Positions 59,352-64,000 of a stretch of 64,000 bases of DNA are shown one piece after another (positions within the stretch are counted from its first letter, which is position 1; each line of letters starts with the position of its first letter). A program made the translations under genes and the position numbers. The stretch comes from JACVRW01 sp963716215 (GTDB taxonomy: Bacteria; Actinomycetota; Thermoleophilia; Solirubrobacterales; Thermoleophilaceae): NCBI GenBank assembly GCA_963716215.1, contig OY970298.1:2728001-2792000 (forward strand), written 5' to 3'. The notes under the pieces were generated by a model. The model was not told where the DNA came from and made no database searches. It worked only from the letters and a program-made list of their open reading frames with translations.

Positions 59352-60520
59352 GGTTTGTCCACTCCCAGCACAGCGACGGTGTAGAACTGGGACGATCCAC
59401 CCGAGCTCGTCGCGAGCGCCCGGTCGGCCGCTACCTGAATGCCTTCGGACTCGCCGCGCAGCTGGATCGCACACTCGGCCACGCGCACGAGGCCGGTCGC
59501 GCCGATCGGGTTCGCGCACATCGGCCCGCCAGATGGATTCACCGGTAGGCGGCCGTCGGGAGCGGTGGAGCCGTCCTCGACGAGTTCGTGGGCCTTGCCG
59601 CGCTCGCTGAAGCCGAGCGCCTCGTACGCCTTCATCTCGTTCGTCGGGAAGGGGGCGTAGATCTCAGCCAGCCCGATCTCTGAGGCCGGATCGGTCACGC
59701 CCGCCTGCCGGTACGCCTCGCGCGCGGAATCGCGCAGCGTCGCGGCGTCGATGTAATCGTTCGGAGCGTCGCCGAGGCGGTCGCCGATGAACATGGAGTC
59801 GCTACCTGCCGCCGCGCCCTGCAGCCAGACCGGCTTGCGCGCCCGGCGGGCCAGCTCCTCGTCCCCCACGATCATCGCGCACGCTCCGTCGGAGCGCGGG
59901 CAGGACTCGAGCGCCTTGATCGGATAGGCGAGCACCGGCGAGGCGAGGACGTCGTCGATCGAGATCTCGCTCCTGATCTGCGCGTATGGGTTGGCGACGC
60001 CTCCGCGGCGGTTCTTCACGGCGACGGTCGCGAAGTGCTCCTCGCTGTACCCGTAGAGCTCCATTTGGCGAACCGCCTGGAGCGACATCATGTTGATCGC
60101 GTTCAAGCCCAGCGGCTGCTCCAGGAAGGGATCCCACATCGTGTTGAGCACGGCCTGTACGTCGCCCGGCTCGCTCGCCTTCTCCATCCCGATCAGGAGG
60201 GCGCTTCGGGCGTGACCGGAACCCACCAGGAGCGCCCCGGTCTGAAAGACGGATCCGCCGGTCGCGCCGCCGGTGTGCACCCGGAGGATCGGCCGGTCGG
60301 CTCCGATCAGCGATGTGAGAGCGGGGTGGTAGGCGTTCCGCATCCCCTGGAGCAGGTCCGGCCCAGAGCCAAACACCACCACGTCGATGTCGGACCACGC
60401 GAGCCCCGAGTCGGCCAGCGCGGGCACGATCGCCTCGAGGCAGAGCTCGCCGATGCCCACGTCCTGGCGACGCGAAGCGTGCACGGTCTGAGCGGCGCCC
60501 AGCACGGCGACGCTACGCAT
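59348..60520 (-). CDS. SCP2-type thiolase-like protein without catalytic Cys and His
   Basis: Thiolase-fold protein of 390 aa. In place of the thiolase nucleophile motif (CATGS) it has HTGGATGGS, and in place of GHPxGATG it has CANPIGATG. Both changes are expected in non-thiolytic members such as the Ltp2 aldolase that needs a DUF35 partner. Other landmarks are SDGACAMIVGDEE and EIYAPFPTNEMKAYEALGFSERG. Overlaps the second thiolase-like gene (60513) by 8 bp and DUF35 by 4 bp. An aldol-type C-C cleavage on a CoA thioester is a reasonable guess (inference). Confidence 0.5.
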   Translation of the reverse strand: MRSVAVLGAAQTVHASRRQDVGIGELCLEAIVPALADSGLAWSDIDVVVFGSGPDLLQGMRNAYHPALTSLIGADRPILRVHTGGATGGSVFQTGALLVGSGHARSALLIGMEKASEPGDVQAVLNTMWDPFLEQPLGLNAINMMSLQAVRQMELYGYSEEHFATVAVKNRRGGVANPYAQIRSEISIDDVLASPVLAYPIKALESCPRSDGACAMIVGDEELARRARKPVWLQGAAAGSDSMFIGDRLGDAPNDYIDAATLRDSAREAYRQAGVTDPASEIGLAEIYAPFPTNEMKAYEALGFSERGKAHELVEDGSTAPDGRLPVNPSGGPMCANPIGATGLVRVAECAIQLRGESEGIQVAADRALATSSGGSSQFYTVAVLGVDKP

Positions 60521-61421
60521 CGGCCCTCCCGACGCTGGCTGCCTCGGCGAGCAGGAACTGCGGCGAGCCGGTCGAGAGGACCACGCCGCCCTCGCCAGGC
60601 TGCAGGTCGTCGGCGACCCGGCTCAGCCCCACGAGGCCATCGGCGATCCCCACGCTGGTGGTCACCCCAGCGCACGGGGTGAACCCTTCGAGCCCGGCCT
60701 CGTCGATCGCGGCGCTCCAATCCGAGCCTGGCGCGGTCGCGGAGGCCGCGACTCGCCCGCTGCCATCGAACGGGCCGCAGCGCTCGCGTAGCTGCCGGCC
60801 AAGGCGCCGCTGGACTCCCTCGGGCTCGCCGTCCGAGGCCAGCCAGCGCGGAAAGTCCGCCTGCGTCCAGGTGAAACCGTGGAGCGCCAGTTCTCCAGCA
60901 TCGCTTGCCGGGCCGACCACGCAGGCCGCGCAGGCGGCCTCGGTGGGCTCGTTGTCGAAACGCGCTGGCGACACGAGCGAGCGTGCGCCGTCGTGCACGC
61001 TGACCGACGTCCTTGCGAGTGCGGCGCGGTCGGTGCTCGGCAGCCACCATGACGCGACGATCGAGCGCCGGCTCAAGCCGGCGGAGACGCGCAGCCCGGC
61101 CAGGCCGAGCGCCGTCAGGCTCCCGGTCGTCACGCGCAGCTCGTCCTTGAAGTACGCCCCCGCAGCTGTGGCGTGCATCATGGTCGTAATCGAGCGGCCG
61201 TCGGCGACGTCGTCGGCCGCGAGAATCACCGAGTCGACTTCGTCGATCTCGACGCCCGCGCGGGCGAGGCTTGCCGATACCGTCGTGAAGATGCGGTCGA
61301 TCAGCGCCTCGCCGGGCAGCAGTTCGCCGCGGCGGACCTCCAGACCCGAGATGCCCGGCTCCACCTCGGCCCCGACCCCTTCGCGGCCTGGCGCAGGCTG
61401 CTGCTCTGTAGCCCCGCTCAC
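60513..61421 (-). CDS. second thiolase-like protein, 302 aa
   Basis: Divergent thiolase-superfamily member. Recognisable are VDSVILAADDVADGRSITTMMHATAAGAYFKDELRVTTGSLTALGLAGLRVSAGLSRRSIVASWWLPS and the end region FTPCAGVTTSVGIADGLVGLSR. No nucleophilic Cys or HPxGA motif is found. It starts at GTG 61421 with a GTGA overlap with HyuB. A pair of inactive-looking thiolase subunits in tandem is unusual: it may be the non-catalytic half of a heteromer. Confidence 0.5.
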   Translation of the reverse strand: MSGATEQQPAPGREGVGAEVEPGISGLEVRRGELLPGEALIDRIFTTVSASLARAGVEIDEVDSVILAADDVADGRSITTMMHATAAGAYFKDELRVTTGSLTALGLAGLRVSAGLSRRSIVASWWLPSTDRAALARTSVSVHDGARSLVSPARFDNEPTEAACAACVVGPASDAGELALHGFTWTQADFPRWLASDGEPEGVQRRLGRQLRERCGPFDGSGRVAASATAPGSDWSAAIDEAGLEGFTPCAGVTTSVGIADGLVGLSRVADDLQPGEGGVVLSTGSPQFLLAEAASVGRADA

Positions 61422-63199
61422 CCTGTCCTCTGCCGGCGTTCCCGCTCGGTGCCATCGGTGTCGACCTCGCCGTCCGCGGTGAGCACGACTCCATACGACT
61501 GCAGCGCCTCGTCAGCGTCGATGAAGTCGTCGAGGAAGTCCTCCGCCACCGCCTGCGGATCGCGTAGGAGCGGGTCGCCATACCCCGCCGAGGTCGGTGT
61601 TTCGATGCGGAGCAGGTCCCCGGTCTTGAACTCGACCCCGGTGAGCAGTGCCGGCAGAGCCTCCTCGTCCTCGCCGCCGGGATTGCGCGTCATGCGGGCA
61701 ACGAGCCCGTCGTGCCCGCCGTAGACGCCCTTGGGCGGGTCGTAGTGGCGGTCTGCCTCGGACGACGCGTAGCCGTCGACGAGATAGCGCGTCTCGCGCA
61801 CGATGCCGATACCGCCGCGCCAGCGGCCCGCCGCGGGCGGCTCGGCCCGCAGCTCGTAGCGTTCGCAGCGCAGCGGGTAGCGGCTCTCGAGCTCCTCGAT
61901 CGGGTTGTTGCGCGTGTTGACGAGCAGGCTGTCCACCGAGTCGAGCCCGTCCTTGCCGTAGCGACCTCCGTAGGACGACTCGTTGATCTCCATGTAGACC
62001 CAGTACTGCGCCTTCTCCGGCAGGAACCCGCTGTAGGAGATCGCATGGCAAACCGCGCCGTTGCCCGCGGTGGTGCGCTCGGGCCAGGGCTCGGACAGCG
62101 CCAGGATCACGTTGTCGCAGATCCGCTCGCACTTCATGAAGCGGCCGCTGCAGGCACGCGGAAAGTTCGGGTTGTAGATCGTCCCCTTGGGGGCGACCAC
62201 CGTGATGGGGCGGAAGATCCCGTCGTTCTGCGGCACGTGGACGTCGCTCAGGGCGTCGTCCAACAGGATGGTGCGGATGATGTAGTAGGCCGCGACCTGC
62301 GTGGCACCCTCGAACGGCGAGTTGTAGCTCGTGGGACTCTCGCGCTCGCTGCCGGTGAGGTCAACGGTGATGTTCGACCCTTCGACCTCGACGGCGCACT
62401 CCACGCGCAGCGGCTTGCCGCGGTCCCGCCCGTTGTCGTCCAGCCACCCGGTCGGGGCCTTGTATCGGCCGTCCGGGATCTTCTCGATCTCCTGACGCAT
62501 CATGAACTCGGAGTAGTCCATCCACTCCTCGGCCGCCGCAAAGACCGTGTCCTTGCCGTACCGCTCGAGCAGTCGGATGAAGCGCTCGCGACCGACGCGG
62601 CAGGCGGCGATCATCGCGTCGAGGTCGCCTCGATTCTCCTCTGGCACGCGCGTGTTCTCGAGCACGTGACGCCACAGCTCGGTGTTGAGGACGCCGCCCT
62701 GGTAGATCTTCAGCGCGTCGTACAGCTTGTTCTCGGCCCAGACGTCGACGACGTCCATGTTCAGGCCCGGGGCCGCGCCGCCGAGGTCGAGCATGTGGCC
62801 CGTTACGCCCGCGAACGCCACGGCCTCGCCCTCGAAGAAGATCGGCATGATGATCGCCGCATCGGGCGAGTGCGAGGCCCCCTTGTAGGGGTGGTTGTGC
62901 AGGACGATGTCGCCGTCCGTGAAGTCGTCGTCCCACGTCTGGCGGACGCCGCGGATGTACCAGGGCAGCGAGCCGATGTGCATCGGGCTCGTGTCGCTCT
63001 CGCAGATCTCACGACCCGTGAGGTCGAAGATCCCGGCGCCCATGTCTTCGGACTCACGGATGATCCCCGAGATCGACATCCGGATCTGCACGGACGCCAT
63101 CTCCTGCGCGATGGCCTCGAACGCGCCACCGAGCACGCGGAACGTGACTGGGTCGAGCTGGCGCTTGTTGGCTAGCTGGCTGACGGTCGCTTGGCTCAT
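61418..63199 (-). CDS. hydantoinase B/oxoprolinase family subunit
   Basis: HyuB-type protein of 593 aa: DPVTFRVLGGAFEAIAQEMASVQIRMSISGIIRESEDMGAGIFD, DIVLHNHPYKGASHSPDAAIIMPIFFEGEAVAFAGVTGHMLDLGGAAPGLNMDVVDVWAEN, YNPNFPRACSGRFMKCERICDNVILALSEPWPERTTAGNGA and the later ESRYPLRCERYELRAEPPAAGRWRGGIGIVRE. With HyuA it forms an ATP-dependent amidohydrolase or carboxylase. The start is 14 bp after the HyuA stop. Substrate: a cyclic amide, hydantoin, or ketone in related systems. Confidence 0.5.
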   Translation of the reverse strand: MSQATVSQLANKRQLDPVTFRVLGGAFEAIAQEMASVQIRMSISGIIRESEDMGAGIFDLTGREICESDTSPMHIGSLPWYIRGVRQTWDDDFTDGDIVLHNHPYKGASHSPDAAIIMPIFFEGEAVAFAGVTGHMLDLGGAAPGLNMDVVDVWAENKLYDALKIYQGGVLNTELWRHVLENTRVPEENRGDLDAMIAACRVGRERFIRLLERYGKDTVFAAAEEWMDYSEFMMRQEIEKIPDGRYKAPTGWLDDNGRDRGKPLRVECAVEVEGSNITVDLTGSERESPTSYNSPFEGATQVAAYYIIRTILLDDALSDVHVPQNDGIFRPITVVAPKGTIYNPNFPRACSGRFMKCERICDNVILALSEPWPERTTAGNGAVCHAISYSGFLPEKAQYWVYMEINESSYGGRYGKDGLDSVDSLLVNTRNNPIEELESRYPLRCERYELRAEPPAAGRWRGGIGIVRETRYLVDGYASSEADRHYDPPKGVYGGHDGLVARMTRNPGGEDEEALPALLTGVEFKTGDLLRIETPTSAGYGDPLLRDPQAVAEDFLDDFIDADEALQSYGVVLTADGEVDTDGTERERRQRTG

Positions 63200-63213
63200 G
63201 TCGCAGGTCCTTT

Positions 63214-64000
63214 TCAGGCCTCGTCGCCGGACAGGTCGGCGATCAGGATTCCATGGTCGTCCAGCCTCACCGAGCGGTCGGGGGGCACGATCACCGTGGA
63301 CTCGAACTGCTGGATTACGGCCGGGCCCTCGATCTCCTGACCGGGCGCGAGCTCGTCACGCTGGTAGAACGGACAGCTGAACTGCGTCGGCTGACCGTCG
63401 ACGCGGAACCAGACGTCGTGTGCGGCGTGCGCGCTGGCGTCGGGGCGACCCTCCAACGGCGGCCAAGCGACGCGCGCCATCTCTCCTACGCCGCGAATGC
63501 GCACGTTCACGATCTCGATCGACTGGTCCGGGTACGAGCGGTAGTACTCGCGCTCGTGCTGGGCGTGGAAGAGCTCGGTTAGGTCACGGACCCAGTCGTC
63601 GTCCACGACCCCCTGCGGACATTCCACGCGCAGCTCGTAGCCCTGACCGCCGTAGCGGCACTCGGCGTAGCGCTCGAGCCGACGCTGGTCCTCGGGAACG
63701 CGGTCGCGCTCCATCGCCTCCAACGCTTGCGCCTCGAGCTCGGAGTAGGCCTCGCGCAGGTCGCTGGCCGATCGCCCGTTGCCTTCGCCCTCGCGATCGC
63801 CGACGCCGTGCATGACGGTGCGGCCGTACTCGTAGACGGTGTCGCTCGTCAGCAGCCCGAGCGCGGAGGTAGTCCCCGGGTTCGGGGGGACGAGCACGCG
63901 CGGGATGTCGAGCCGGGACGCGATATCGCAGCCGAACAGGGGGCCGGCGCCGCCGAAGGTGACGAGCACGAAGTCGCGCGGGTCGAGCCCCTTTCGCACA
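63214..64000 (-). CDS. hydantoinase A/oxoprolinase family subunit, N-terminus off the window
   Basis: C-terminal 262 residues of a HyuA-type ATPase: FVLVTFGGAGPLFGCDIASRLDIPRVLVPPNPGTTSALGLLTSD, then RYGGQGYELRVE and FYQRDELAPGQEIEGPAVIQQFESTVIVPPD, all typical of the family. The 5' part lies beyond the right edge. It is the first visible gene of the minus-strand catabolic operon, so the promoter is off the window. Confidence 0.5.
   Translation of the reverse strand, partial: VRKGLDPRDFVLVTFGGAGPLFGCDIASRLDIPRVLVPPNPGTTSALGLLTSDTVYEYGRTVMHGVGDREGEGNGRSASDLREAYSELEAQALEAMERDRVPEDQRRLERYAECRYGGQGYELRVECPQGVVDDDWVRDLTELFHAQHEREYYRSYPDQSIEIVNVRIRGVGEMARVAWPPLEGRPDASAHAAHDVWFRVDGQPTQFSCPFYQRDELAPGQEIEGPAVIQQFESTVIVPPDRSVRLDDHGILIADLSGDEA

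Noticed and set aside
1..64000. CRISPR array, transposase or prophage structural genes
   Set aside because: No regularly spaced repeats, no DDE or serine recombinase motifs and no capsid or tail proteins were seen on either strand.

Overview
The window is GC-rich DNA with the codon use, frequent GTG starts and gene families of a soil actinobacterium. The mix of DipZ, DUF6458, DUF1254/DUF1214, SnoaL proteins with MSQENVE starts, RTX proteins and many LuxR-type regulators suggests Thermoleophilia (Solirubrobacterales) or a near relative. No rRNA gene, complete tRNA gene, CRISPR array or recognisable integrase or transposase was found. The lineage is inferred from gene content, not from a marker.

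Layout. 1-3444: a DipZ-like thiol-disulfide protein (cut by the edge), a lipoprotein with secreted repeats, and a MarR/SRPBCC pair. 3544-20877: a mosaic bounded by repeated 3' ends of a tRNA-Gly(GCC)-like gene that carry phage-type arm sequences. Its first segment (about 3.7-15.8 kb) holds NhaA, an ArsB/NhaD-type transporter, a CBS protein, universal stress proteins and two paralogous NarL-type two-component systems, with a shared CCCCCAT operator in front of several genes. Its second segment (17.4-20.9 kb) is a small c-di-GMP unit: a c-di-GMP-I riboswitch before a secreted protein, then an HD-GYP phosphodiesterase. 20.9-33.7 kb is accessory metabolism and secreted proteins: MBL hydrolase, SnoaL, a truncated metzincin, a DUF2231-Rieske fusion, ArsR/SRPBCC, F420-type oxidoreductase, zinc alcohol dehydrogenase, transglutaminase-like protein and an RTX protein. 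33.7-39 kb is the large LuxR regulator coupled to the RTX gene, DUF1697, a CPA antiporter and a lipoprotein. 39-47.3 kb is a cluster around a MalT-like LuxR regulator, with four near-identical 19-20 bp sites containing MalT-box-like GGATGA cores. 47.3-51.2 kb has a secreted zincin, a possible MNT-type toxin-antitoxin pair and trpS.

51.3-64 kb is one long minus-strand catabolic operon. In transcription order it is hydantoinase A, hydantoinase B, a thiolase-like protein, an SCP2-type thiolase-like protein, a DUF35 zinc-ribbon protein, an AMP-forming acyl-CoA ligase, a nitrilase-family gene (broken), a TetR regulator (broken), an Asp/Glu-racemase-like protein and a sugar-type ABC importer. The thiolase-like and racemase-like enzymes lack their family's catalytic cysteines, so the pathway is probably not the textbook one for either family.

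Several genes are broken by frameshifts while their neighbours are intact: a UspA gene, a DUF1254 gene, the TetR gene and the nitrilase gene. These may be true decay or local base-call errors.

[Form note: the original answer gave no feature confidence values; 0.5 is a uniform placeholder required by the schema, not an assessment.]
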